This document shows, piece after piece, positions 9,704 through 17,376 of a stretch of 25,112 nucleotides of DNA. Below the pieces are notes generated by a model, which saw only the letters and a program-made list of their open reading frames with translations, made no database searches and had not been told where the DNA came from. Every line of letters starts with the position of its first letter. The first letter of the stretch is position 1. This DNA comes from JAPUIN01 sp041580375 (GTDB taxonomy: Bacteria > Acidobacteriota > Polarisedimenticolia > Gp22-AA2): NCBI GenBank assembly GCA_041580375.1, contig JBFGDZ010000030.1, positions 1 to 25,112 of the forward strand, in the 5' to 3' direction. The position numbers and the translations under genes were made by a program.

Positions 9704-10753
9704 ATGGAGAACGAGGTGACCAGGTCGATCGAGGTGCCCGCGCGCTACTCGCGCCAGATCCTGTTCGAGGGGATCGGCGCGGAGGGCCAGGACCGGCTGA
9801 TGCGCTCGAGCGTCGCGCTCGTCGGCTGCGGCGCCCTGGGAACGGTGCAGGCGTCGCTCCTGGCGCGCGCCGGCGTCGGCCGCCTGCGCATCATCGACCG
9901 CGACTTCGTCGAGGAGAGCAACCTGCAGCGTCAGATCCTGTTCGACGAGGAGGACGTCCGCAAGGTCCTCCCCAAGGCGGTCGCCGCCGAGCGCAAGCTC
10001 GCCGCCGTCAACTCGCTGGTGAAGGTCGAGGGGATCGTCGAGGACCTCAATCCCGGCACCATCGGGCGACTTCTCGACGGCTTCGATCTGATCATGGACG
10101 CCACCGACAACTTCGACGCCCGGTTCCTGATCAACGACTACGCCGTCAAGAACGGCGTGCCCTGGATCTATGGCGCCTGCGTCGGCTCGTACGGCCTCAC
10201 CTTCCCGATCCTGCCGGGCGACGGGCCGTGCCTGAGGTGCGTCTTCGAGAGCGCGCCGCCCCCGGGCGTCTCCCCATCGTGCGACACGGCCGGAGTCCTC
10301 GGATCGATCGTGGGGATCATCGCCAGCCTGCAGGCGGGCGAGGCGATGAAGATCCTCGCGGGGAAGCGCGACCGGGTGAGCCGGCGGATGACGGTCCTGG
10401 ACATCTGGGAGAACCGGCAGGACCATCCCGCGCTCCCCTCGCGGAGCCCGGACTGCCCCTGCTGCGGCCAGGGCCGCTACGAGTACCTCGAGGGGAACCT
10501 GGGCTCGGACACCACGACGCTGTGCGGGCGGGACTCGGTGCAGATCCGCCGGCGCGACGGCGGGCGGCTCGACCTGGACGAGATCGCCCGCAGGCTCGAG
10601 GGCGTCGGGACGCTGGAGAGGAACCGGTTCCTCCTGCGGGCGCGCATCGACGCGTATCAGATCACCGTCTTCGCGGACGGGCGCGCCATCATCAGCGGCA
10701 CCACCGACCCGGCCGTCGCCAAATCGATCTACGCCCGCTACGTCGGAACGTGA
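9704..10753 (+). CDS. E1-like ThiF/MoeB/HesA adenylyltransferase for a sulfur carrier
   Basis: Predicted to adenylate the C-terminal glycine of a ubiquitin-fold carrier, most likely the CysO-like protein at the end of this operon, allowing thiocarboxylate formation. The Rossmann motif GCGALG is at residues 41-46, followed by the family hallmark DRDFVEESNLQRQ (65-77) and MDATDNFDARF. Two zinc-binding pairs are present, C176/C179 and C251/C254. The candidate catalytic cysteine is C193 in PSCDTAGVLG. No rhodanese domain is fused, unlike MoeZ, so sulfur must come from another protein, plausibly the adjacent desulfurase. The last 95 residues form an additional domain I cannot name. First gene after the SAM riboswitch. 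Confidence 0.93.
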   Translation: MENEVTRSIEVPARYSRQILFEGIGAEGQDRLMRSSVALVGCGALGTVQASLLARAGVGRLRIIDRDFVEESNLQRQILFDEEDVRKVLPKAVAAERKLAAVNSLVKVEGIVEDLNPGTIGRLLDGFDLIMDATDNFDARFLINDYAVKNGVPWIYGACVGSYGLTFPILPGDGPCLRCVFESAPPPGVSPSCDTAGVLGSIVGIIASLQAGEAMKILAGKRDRVSRRMTVLDIWENRQDHPALPSRSPDCPCCGQGRYEYLEGNLGSDTTTLCGRDSVQIRRRDGGRLDLDEIARRLEGVGTLERNRFLLRARIDAYQITVFADGRAIISGTTDPAVAKSIYARYVGT

Positions 10754-10760
10754 GCACGCC

Positions 10761-11921
10761 ATGATCTATCTCGACAATGCCGCGACTTCGTTCCCCAAAC
10801 CGGACCCCGTGCACCGCGGAATGGAGGCGTTCGTGCGCGCGGCGGGCGCCAACCCCGGGCGCGGCGGGCACCGCCGGGCCACCGAGGCGGAGGCGATGAT
10901 CGACGAGACCCGCAGGCTCCTCGCGCGGCTCGTCGGCGGCCGGCGGCCCGAGAGGGTGATCTTCGGGCTCAACGCCACCGACGGTCTCAACATGGCGATC
11001 AAGGGCGTCGTCCGGCCCGGCGATCACGTCATCACCTCCGTGCTCGAGCACAACTCGGTCAACCGCCCGCTCAACCGGCTGGAGCGGGACGGCGTCATCA
11101 CCCTCACCCGGCTTCCCGCGGGATCGGATCACCTCATCGACCCCGGCGACCTGGAGCGTGCCTTCACCCCGAAGACTCGACTCGTCGCCCTGACCCACGC
11201 CTCCAACGTCACGGGGACGATCCAGCCCGTGGAGGATCTGGGCCGCGTGACGCGCGAGCGGGGCGCCCTCCTCCTGATCGACGCCGCCCAGACCGCCGGC
11301 GCCGTGCCGATCGACATGGAGCGCGACGGCATCGACCTGCTGGCGTTCACGGGACACAAGGGGCTTCTGGGGCCGACCGGGACGGGCGGCCTCGTCGTCG
11401 GCGAGCGGGCGGAGGTCGCATCGTGGCGGGACGGCGGGACGGGCGGCGACTCCACACGGCCCGTGCAGCCGGAGGAGTTCCCGCACCGGCTCGAGGGAGG
11501 GACGCCGAACGTGTTCGGCATCGCCGGACTGCGCGAGGGGCTGCGGCTGCTGCTCGAGCGCGGTGTTGCGAGCGTGCTGCCGCACGAACGGGACCTGATC
11601 CGGACGTTCGTCCGCGCCCTGCGCGACCCGGCCCGCTTCGCCTGGTACGGGGCCGACCGCGATTTCGCCGAGCGGAACGGGGACGGCCGGGTGGGGCTGG
11701 TGAGCCTGAACGCGGAGCGCTTCGCGCCGGCCGAGCTCGCCGCCATCCTGGACGAGCAGTTCGACATCGCGGTGCGGCCCGGCCTGCACTGCGCGCCCTA
11801 CGCCCACAAGCATCTCGGCACGTTTCCGAACGGGACGGTGCGGCTGAGCGTGGGGATCCTGAACACGCCGGAGGAGATGCGGAAAGCGGCCGCCGCGTTC
11901 GACGAGATCGCGGCGGCATGA
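10761..11921 (+). CDS. Cysteine desulfurase-like aminotransferase class V protein
   Basis: PLP fold-type I enzyme predicted to take sulfur from cysteine as a protein persulfide, releasing alanine. The protein opens YLDNAATSFPKP, as in the desulfurase family. PLP-binding residues include H97 in LEHNS, D174 and Q177 in LIDAAQTAG, and the Schiff-base lysine K200 in FTGHKGLLGPTGTGG. The candidate persulfide cysteine is C344 in RPGLHCAPYAH, the short group II-type loop. The 386-residue length is normal for this short family. It starts 7 bases after the E1-like gene, suggesting it feeds sulfur to the adenylated carrier. Selenocysteine lyase or SufS roles are less likely because no suf genes are adjacent. 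Confidence 0.92.
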   Translation: MIYLDNAATSFPKPDPVHRGMEAFVRAAGANPGRGGHRRATEAEAMIDETRRLLARLVGGRRPERVIFGLNATDGLNMAIKGVVRPGDHVITSVLEHNSVNRPLNRLERDGVITLTRLPAGSDHLIDPGDLERAFTPKTRLVALTHASNVTGTIQPVEDLGRVTRERGALLLIDAAQTAGAVPIDMERDGIDLLAFTGHKGLLGPTGTGGLVVGERAEVASWRDGGTGGDSTRPVQPEEFPHRLEGGTPNVFGIAGLREGLRLLLERGVASVLPHERDLIRTFVRALRDPARFAWYGADRDFAERNGDGRVGLVSLNAERFAPAELAAILDEQFDIAVRPGLHCAPYAHKHLGTFPNGTVRLSVGILNTPEEMRKAAAAFDEIAAA

Positions 11922-11940
11922 AGGAAGCGAGGCGAGACCG

Positions 11941-13257
11941 ATGTCGTACGTCAGGACGCTGAGCTGCAGGGAGTGCGGGACGGAATGGCCGATCTCGCCG
12001 CGCGCCATCTGCGAGGAATGCTTCGGTCCCCTGGAAGTCGTCTACGACCACGCGGCGATCGGGCGCCGCGTCGACCGCGACGCCGTCGCGGCGCGCGGCC
12101 GCTCCATGTGGCGCTACCGCGAGCTCCTGCCGATCGAGGGCGACGAGGTCCTGGGGAGCGAGGTCGGCCACACGCCTCTGGTGCGCGCCGGCCGCCTCGC
12201 CCGCGCCCTGGGCGTGAGCGAGCTGTACATCAAGAACGACGCCGTGAACTTCCCCACCCTGTCGTTCAAGGACCGGGTCGTCTCGGTGGCCCTGACCAAG
12301 GCGCGCGAGTTCGGCATGACGACGGTCGGCTGCGCGTCGACCGGCAACCTGGCGAACGCCGTCGCGGCCCAGGGGGTGCGGTACGGCTTCGACACCTGCA
12401 TCCTGGTGCCGGAGGATCTCGAGGCCGCGAAGATCCTCGGAACGACCGTGTTCGGGGCCCGGCTCGTCGGCGTGCGCGGCGACTACGACCAGGTGAACAG
12501 GCTGTGCAGCCAGATCGCCGACCGCTTCGGGTGGGGCATCGTCAACGTCAACCTGCGCCCGTTCTACGGAGAGGGCTCCAAGACGGTCGGCTACGAGATC
12601 GCCGAACAGCTCGGCTGGCGGGCGCCGGCCCACCTGGTCTGCTGCATGGCGGGCGGCTCGCTGATCACGAAGATCGGCAAGGCCCTGGGCGAGCTCGCGG
12701 ATCTGGGCTGGATCGAGCGCGCGCGCACCGCCCTGTACGGCGCCCAGGCAACCGGCTGCAACCCGATCAGCGCGGCGGTCAAGTCGGGCTCCGCCGAGAT
12801 CCGGCCCGTCAAGGCGCGCACCATCGCGCGATCGCTGGCGATCGGCAACCCGGCCGACGGCTATTACGCGGCCCGCGCGATCCGTGAGAGCGGCGGCTTT
12901 GCCGAGGACGTCGACGACGCTGAGATCGTCGCGGGCATGCGGCTCTTGGCCTCGACGGAGGGGATCTTCGCCGAGACGGCGGGCGGCGTCACGGTCGGCG
13001 TGGCGAAGAAGCTGATCGAAGGGGGTCGGATCCCGCGCGACGAGCCGATCGTCCTCGTCATCACGGGCAACGGGCTCAAGACGACGGAGGCCGTGCGGGA
13101 CGGCCAGCCGGAACATCCGATCATCGAACCGAACATGGATGCATTCGAATCGATCGCCGCGGGCGCGGCGGTCGCCCACTCAGGCTTCATTCCAACATCC
13201 GGGCGCCCCTCCCCCGCGGCGCCTTCCGGCGGGAGGTCTTCATGTCGATCCACGTGA
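11941..13257 (+). CDS. Threonine-synthase-family PLP enzyme, candidate carrier-dependent homocysteine synthase
   Basis: Fold-type II PLP enzyme of the threonine synthase family. An N-terminal zinc ribbon (C9, C12, C24, C27) precedes a GHTPLVRAGRL entry motif. The PLP lysine is K110 in NFPTLSFKDRV, which differs from the NPTGSFKDRG of many true threonine synthases. The cofactor-phosphate and substrate loops read CASTGNLANAVAA and AGGSLITK, with ITGNGLK near the end. The last 45 residues are a variable tail that overlaps the carrier gene by 16 bases. True threonine synthase is the simplest name. Its position between a desulfurase and a CysO-like carrier under a SAM riboswitch instead suggests gamma-replacement on O-phosphohomoserine to give homocysteine; that part is inference. 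Confidence 0.88.
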   Translation: MSYVRTLSCRECGTEWPISPRAICEECFGPLEVVYDHAAIGRRVDRDAVAARGRSMWRYRELLPIEGDEVLGSEVGHTPLVRAGRLARALGVSELYIKNDAVNFPTLSFKDRVVSVALTKAREFGMTTVGCASTGNLANAVAAQGVRYGFDTCILVPEDLEAAKILGTTVFGARLVGVRGDYDQVNRLCSQIADRFGWGIVNVNLRPFYGEGSKTVGYEIAEQLGWRAPAHLVCCMAGGSLITKIGKALGELADLGWIERARTALYGAQATGCNPISAAVKSGSAEIRPVKARTIARSLAIGNPADGYYAARAIRESGGFAEDVDDAEIVAGMRLLASTEGIFAETAGGVTVGVAKKLIEGGRIPRDEPIVLVITGNGLKTTEAVRDGQPEHPIIEPNMDAFESIAAGAAVAHSGFIPTSGRPSPAAPSGGRSSCRST

Positions 13258-13517
13258 GAATTCCATCGGTGCTCAGGAAACAGACGCGCGGGGAGGACTT
13301 CGTGCTCCTGGAGGGCGCCACGATCGGCGACGTCCTCGAGGGGCTGGAGAGCCGCTACGAGGGACTGCGCGGCAAGCTGCGCGGCCCGGAGGGGGAGATC
13401 CGCCGTTTCGTGAACGTCTACGTCAACGACAGCGACGTCCGCCTGCTGCGCGGCACGACGACCCCGGTGGCCGACGGGGACGAGGTCACGATCATCCCCG
13501 CCGTCGCGGGGGGATGA
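13242..13517 (+). CDS. CysO/MoaD/ThiS-type ubiquitin-fold sulfur carrier protein
   Basis: Small carrier whose C-terminal glycine is adenylated by an E1-like enzyme and converted to a thiocarboxylate sulfur donor. The 91-residue protein ends PAVAGG, with the required free Gly-Gly terminus. Its body closely resembles mycobacterial CysO: IPSVLRKQT near the start, RRFVNVYVNDSDVR in the middle, and ADGDEVTIIPAVAGG at the end. The ATG at 13242 has GGGAGG five bases upstream and lies inside the end of the ThrC-like gene, so translation is probably coupled. Partnership with the E1-like protein and ThrC-like enzyme is inferred from this tight coupling. MoaD (molybdopterin) and ThiS (thiamine) roles are less likely because no genes for those pathways are nearby. 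Confidence 0.93.
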   Translation: MSIHVRIPSVLRKQTRGEDFVLLEGATIGDVLEGLESRYEGLRGKLRGPEGEIRRFVNVYVNDSDVRLLRGTTTPVADGDEVTIIPAVAGG

Positions 13518-13552
13518 GGAGATCCGGCCGGACGGGCGCTCCCTCCGATCCG

Positions 13553-13566
13553 GCGTCCCGGGACGC
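13553..13566. terminator. Short palindrome between convergent genes
   Basis: GCGTCCCGGGACGC is a perfect 14-bp palindrome between the stop of the carrier gene (13517) and the stop of the converging acetyltransferase gene (13566). It could contribute to termination in both directions, but there is no U-tract and the stem would be short once a loop forms. Confidence 0.2.
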
Positions 13567-14300
13567 TACGCCTCGTTCCTCGAGTCGCGGGGCTTCGTCC
13601 GTGCCGGGTCGTCCGGCGGGCGGCGCGGCGCGCGATGCGGCGGCGTCCTGATGGCGCTCGCCAGATCAGGATTCAGCCATTCGATGACCGCGGCGTGGCC
13701 GAGGCTCTCGGCGTCGTGCCGCAAATAGCCCGACACGACCGCGACGACGCGGTATCCCCGGCGCATCTGGAACGAGAGGGTCGGATCCCAGATCGACTTG
13801 CGCCGCACCTGCCGGACGTACTCGTCGGCGCTCATCCGGTCGGCGTAGCGGTGGTATCCGCGCAGGCGGGCGCCCGCGCGGATGCGCAGCAACCCGAGGC
13901 GCCGGGCGAGATCGTGACGCGCCGCGTAGATCAGGGTGCCGACCCCCCTCCCCTGGCAGGAGGGGTGCACCATCACCTCCGCGGCGTACAGCGTCCTGCC
14001 GTTGACCGGGTCGTGATTGGTGAACATCCCGTTCGCCGTGAAGTCGCGCCACGTCGTGCCCATGTCGTAGTCGTCCCACTGAACGATCAGGCTGGCGGCC
14101 ATGGCGACGATCCGGCCGGACGCGCGCTCCGCCGCCACGAACTGCCCCTCGGGAAACAGGGCGCGGTGCGAGGCGAGCTGGTCCTCCCGCCAGGGGGGGG
14201 TGTCCGGGTAGACGATCCGGGTCAGGTCGATGACGGCGGGAAAGTCCCCGGGCGCCGTGTTGCGCACCACGTACCGGTCGGCGGCCCGGACCGGCGTCAC
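13566..14300 (-). CDS. GNAT-family N-acetyltransferase
   Basis: Predicted acyl-CoA-dependent N-acyltransferase of about 244 residues; substrate unknown. The GNAT core is visible in YVVRNTAPGDFPAVIDLTRIVYP, followed by AAEVMVHPSCQGRGVGTLIYAARHDLARRLG, where QGRGVG is the acetyl-CoA pyrophosphate loop. The region after the core (YADRMSADEYVRQV...LSFQMRRGYRVV) resembles the acetyltransferase half of Bacillus YhcX-type GNAT/nitrilase proteins. The GTG start at 14300 is chosen because it overlaps the stop of the nitrilase gene as GTGA and because the domain begins within about ten residues. The last 30 residues are Arg/Pro-rich. Coupling to the nitrilase gene suggests a shared pathway or complex. 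Confidence 0.85.
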   Translation of the reverse strand: MTPVRAADRYVVRNTAPGDFPAVIDLTRIVYPDTPPWREDQLASHRALFPEGQFVAAERASGRIVAMAASLIVQWDDYDMGTTWRDFTANGMFTNHDPVNGRTLYAAEVMVHPSCQGRGVGTLIYAARHDLARRLGLLRIRAGARLRGYHRYADRMSADEYVRQVRRKSIWDPTLSFQMRRGYRVVAVVSGYLRHDAESLGHAAVIEWLNPDLASAIRTPPHRAPRRPPDDPARTKPRDSRNEA

Positions 14301-15184
14301 AGCTGGACGTGCTCCAGCTTCGACACGACCTCCGCAGTCGTGACGCTGTCGCGCAGCGGCAGCACCGTGCCGGTCTCGCGGGTCTCGAGGATGGTCTTCA
14401 GATTGAGCTCGGCGATGATCATGCTCTCCTGGTTCGGGACCCCCTCCGCGAGAATGCCGTCGCGCGAGAACGGGAAGTCGCTCGGCGTCAGGATCGCCGC
14501 CTGCCCGTAGTTGAGGGAGACGGCCGGCACCCTGGGCAGCGATCCCACGGTGGGCGACTGAATGACGTAGATCTGGTTCTCGATCGCGCGCGCCTGGGCG
14601 CAGTAGCGCACGCGCAGGTACCCCTGCCGGTCCTCCGTGCAGGACGGGACGACGAGGACGCTGACGCCCTGGCGCGCCGCCGCGCGCGCCAGCTCGGGGA
14701 ACTCGACGTCGTAGCAGACGTTCACCGCCATCCGCCCGAAGTCGGTCTCGAAGATCCGGAGCCTGGTGCCGGCCGAGATCTTCCACTCCTCGTTCTCGAA
14801 CCGGGTCATGTGCAGCTTGCGCTGGATGCCGTGATCGCCCCGGGGGCCGAACACATAGCACTGGTTGTAGATCGGCTCGGCGCCGTCGTCGATCACGGGA
14901 ATGGTGCCGCCGACGATGTAGACGCGGTGCTCCTTCGCGAGCCCGCTCAGAAGCTCGACGAACTTCGATTCCTGCCGGGCCAGATCGTGGATCTGCTCCT
15001 GGATCGGCCGCTTGATGTTCCCGAGCGTCAGGAGCTGCACGGTGAAGTACTCGGGGAAGACGACCAGGTGGCAGTTGTTGTCCACCGCGGTGCTCACGAG
15101 CGCCTCGACCTGATCGCGGAACTCGTCGAACGCCCTGACCGGCCTGATGTAGTACTGCAGGGATCCGACCCGGATCCGTTCCAT
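14297..15184 (-). CDS. Carbon-nitrogen hydrolase (nitrilase superfamily)
   Basis: Cytoplasmic amidohydrolase of 295 residues with the full catalytic triad of the superfamily: E45 in VVFPEYF, K123 in QRKLHMTRFE, and C157 in NVCYDVEFPE. The fold signatures VYIVGGTIPV and QARAIENQIYVIQSP are also present. The substrate cannot be told from sequence; omega-amidase-like, carbamoylputrescine-like and formamide-type activities are all possible. GAGG lies upstream of the ATG. The gene runs into the GNAT gene by a 4-base overlap. In Bacillus YhcX, as I recall it, the same two domains are fused in one protein, so these two products may work as a split version of that enzyme. Confidence 0.9.
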   Translation of the reverse strand: MERIRVGSLQYYIRPVRAFDEFRDQVEALVSTAVDNNCHLVVFPEYFTVQLLTLGNIKRPIQEQIHDLARQESKFVELLSGLAKEHRVYIVGGTIPVIDDGAEPIYNQCYVFGPRGDHGIQRKLHMTRFENEEWKISAGTRLRIFETDFGRMAVNVCYDVEFPELARAAARQGVSVLVVPSCTEDRQGYLRVRYCAQARAIENQIYVIQSPTVGSLPRVPAVSLNYGQAAILTPSDFPFSRDGILAEGVPNQESMIIAELNLKTILETRETGTVLPLRDSVTTAEVVSKLEHVQL

Positions 15185-15398
15185 CCTCGACCTCGCTGTT
15201 CCGGGAATCCTTCGCGTGCCGGGTGAGGCGGCCGGCCCGTCCGGGTCCGCCCGCCGGCGCTCCGCCGCGGCGCCCCCGGCGCCCGGCGGCCCCTCGCCGC
15301 CTCCTCCGATCCGTCAATCTATCGCTTCGCGTCCGCCGCCGCAACCTGCCGGCGCCTCCGCGCGCCCCGTCCGCCCGCCCCGCCGCCGGGGACTCGCC

Positions 15399-15427
15399 TT
15401 GCAAGGGTGCAGCGGGTCGGGTAGAAG
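15399..15427 (+). promoter_or_regulatory. Weak promoter candidate for the ClC gene
   Basis: TTGCAA and TAGAAG are separated by 17 bases, each a 4/6 match to consensus. The -10 element ends only 9 bases before the ATG at 15437 and overlaps its purine-rich ribosome-site region, so the match may be fortuitous. The rest of 15185-15398 is GC-rich with no other recognisable element. Confidence 0.25.
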
Positions 15428-15436
15428 GGACGTTCC

Positions 15437-17320
15437 ATGAGCGCCCTCAGGGATCTCGCGACGCGGCTGCACCTCGAACGGCTGGGCTGGGTCCGGCATC
15501 CCTTCGAGCCGTTCCTGGGCCCGAACCTCGGCCGGAGCGGGCGCTGGATCCTGCTCAGCATTCTGGTCGGGACCGTCGCGGGCGTGGGCGCCATCCTGTT
15601 CGACCTCCTGTTCCACCTCGCCCAGTCCCTTCTGATCCACGGGATCGGGACCTTCCTGCCGCCGGGGAGCGGCATCGAGGGGGGGCCGGGCCAGCTTCCC
15701 GTGCAGCCGTGGCGCCTTCCGCTGTCGCTCCTGGTCGGCGGGCTGCTGTCGGGCGCGATCGTCTACGGACTGGCGCCGGAGGCGGAGGGTCACGGAACCG
15801 ACGCCGTGATCCGCTCCTTCCACCACCTGCGCGGGGTGATCCGGCGCCGCGTCCCCGTCGTCAAGGCCGTTGCCTCCGCGATCACGATCGGCTCGGGCGG
15901 GTCGGCCGGCCGCGAGGGCCCCATCGCGCAGATCGGCGCCGGGTTCGGATCGTACCTGGCCGACCTTCTGAGGCTGACCAACAGCGACCGGCGCATCCTG
16001 ATGATGGCGGGCGTGGCGGGCGGCATCGGCAGCATCTTCCGCGCCCCGCTCGGGGCCGCCCTGTTCACCGCCGAGTCGCCCTACAGCAAGCCCGACTTCG
16101 AGCACGAGGTGCTCCTGCCGGGGCTGATCTCCTCGATCACGGGGTACTCGATCTACTCCACCTACGCGGGCTGGGGGTACCTCTTCGAGACCCCCCGGAT
16201 CTCGTTCCATGAGCCGAGGCAGCTCCTCGGCTACGCGCTCCTCGGAATCTTCTGCGCCATGGTGGGAAACGTCTATCCGAAGATCTTCTACGGCTTCCGG
16301 GACCGCGTCTTCCGGCCGCTGCCGATCCCGCGCTGGCTCAAGCCGGCCGCCGGCGCCCTGATTCTGGGGCTGATGGCGGTCTTCTTTCCGGAGGCTCTCG
16401 GGATGGGGTACGGCTACATCCAGCAGGCGATCGAGGGGCAGCACACGATCGGCTTCCTGCTGCTCTTCGCCCTGGCCAAGATCTTCGCCACGTCGCTCAC
16501 GATCTCGAGCGGCGGCAGCGGCGGCGTGTTCGGACCGTCGCTCGTCATCGGCGGGGCCCTGGGGGCCGCCTTCGGCCAGTTCGCGGCCGAGTATCTCCCC
16601 CTCATCTCCCCCTCACCCGCGGCCTGCGTGCTGGTCGGGATGGGGGGCTTCTTCGCCGGGGTGGCGAAGGTCCCGTTCGCGTCGGTCATCATGGTGATGG
16701 AGATGACCGGCTCGTACGGACTGCTCGTGCCGTCGCTCCTCGTCGCGACGATCGCCTACATGCTGACGCCCCCGGGCACGAAGCTGTACGAGAACCAGCT
16801 GCCCAGCCGGATGGACTCCCCCGCCCACCTCGGATCGTTCGCCGTCGAGGTGCTCCGCCTGTCCCGGGTGCGCGATACCTGGGAGCCGCCGAAGACGCCG
16901 ATCCGGACGGTGCGGGTCGAGGACAGCCTGGCCTCCGTCGTCGAGGCGGCGAAGGACTCGGCGCAGAACCTCTACCCCGTCGTCGACGCCGAGGGGAAGC
17001 TGCTGGGCGAGATCTCGATCGAAGACGTGCGGCGCGCTCTCCTGGCCGAGACGCCCGTGGAGGGAGCGGAGCGCGAGGAGGAACGCAGGAAGGAGCCGCG
17101 CGGCGTGCGCGACCTGATGAAGCGCCCGCTCGGCCCGCTGACCCCGGACGACGACCTGGCGCTCGCCGCGCAGATCCTGGCGCGCCGCGAGAGCGACTCC
17201 GTCCTGGTCGTGCGCAGCCGCGGGTTCCGCGAGCTGCTGGGCACGTTCACGCGGCGCGATCTCGTCGTCGCTTACAGCAAGAACATGGAGAAGCTGCAGA
17301 CCGGCGCCGGCGCGGACTGA
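15437..17320 (+). CDS. ClC chloride channel/H+ antiporter with C-terminal CBS domains
   Basis: Inner-membrane protein for chloride (or fluoride/other anion) movement. The first 450 residues are hydrophobic with the family's selectivity motifs: GSGGS at 152-156, GREGP at 158-162 with the gating glutamate E160, and GGSGGVFGPSL at 359-369. A glutamate (E213 in ALFTAESPY) sits where proton-coupled antiporters have their internal proton glutamate, which hints at a Cl-/H+ exchanger. From about residue 475 there are two CBS domains (TPIRTVRVEDSLASVVEAA... and RGVRDLMKRPLGPLTPDDDL), which usually bind adenine nucleotides and regulate the pore. The length of 627 residues fits a ClC with a CBS pair. 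It stands alone on this strand before the barrel gene. Confidence 0.94.
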   Translation: MSALRDLATRLHLERLGWVRHPFEPFLGPNLGRSGRWILLSILVGTVAGVGAILFDLLFHLAQSLLIHGIGTFLPPGSGIEGGPGQLPVQPWRLPLSLLVGGLLSGAIVYGLAPEAEGHGTDAVIRSFHHLRGVIRRRVPVVKAVASAITIGSGGSAGREGPIAQIGAGFGSYLADLLRLTNSDRRILMMAGVAGGIGSIFRAPLGAALFTAESPYSKPDFEHEVLLPGLISSITGYSIYSTYAGWGYLFETPRISFHEPRQLLGYALLGIFCAMVGNVYPKIFYGFRDRVFRPLPIPRWLKPAAGALILGLMAVFFPEALGMGYGYIQQAIEGQHTIGFLLLFALAKIFATSLTISSGGSGGVFGPSLVIGGALGAAFGQFAAEYLPLISPSPAACVLVGMGGFFAGVAKVPFASVIMVMEMTGSYGLLVPSLLVATIAYMLTPPGTKLYENQLPSRMDSPAHLGSFAVEVLRLSRVRDTWEPPKTPIRTVRVEDSLASVVEAAKDSAQNLYPVVDAEGKLLGEISIEDVRRALLAETPVEGAEREEERRKEPRGVRDLMKRPLGPLTPDDDLALAAQILARRESDSVLVVRSRGFRELLGTFTRRDLVVAYSKNMEKLQTGAGAD

Positions 17321-17376
17321 AGCGGCGCCCGGCGCGGGCGCCCGCGGCGCGGTACTTCATCGGGAAGGGGGACACC

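Noticed and set aside
13242..13517. Molybdopterin MoaD or thiamine ThiS assignment for the carrier
   Set aside because: The sequence looks closest to CysO, and there are no moa, mog, thiG, thiH or thiO genes nearby; the SAM riboswitch points to methionine metabolism.
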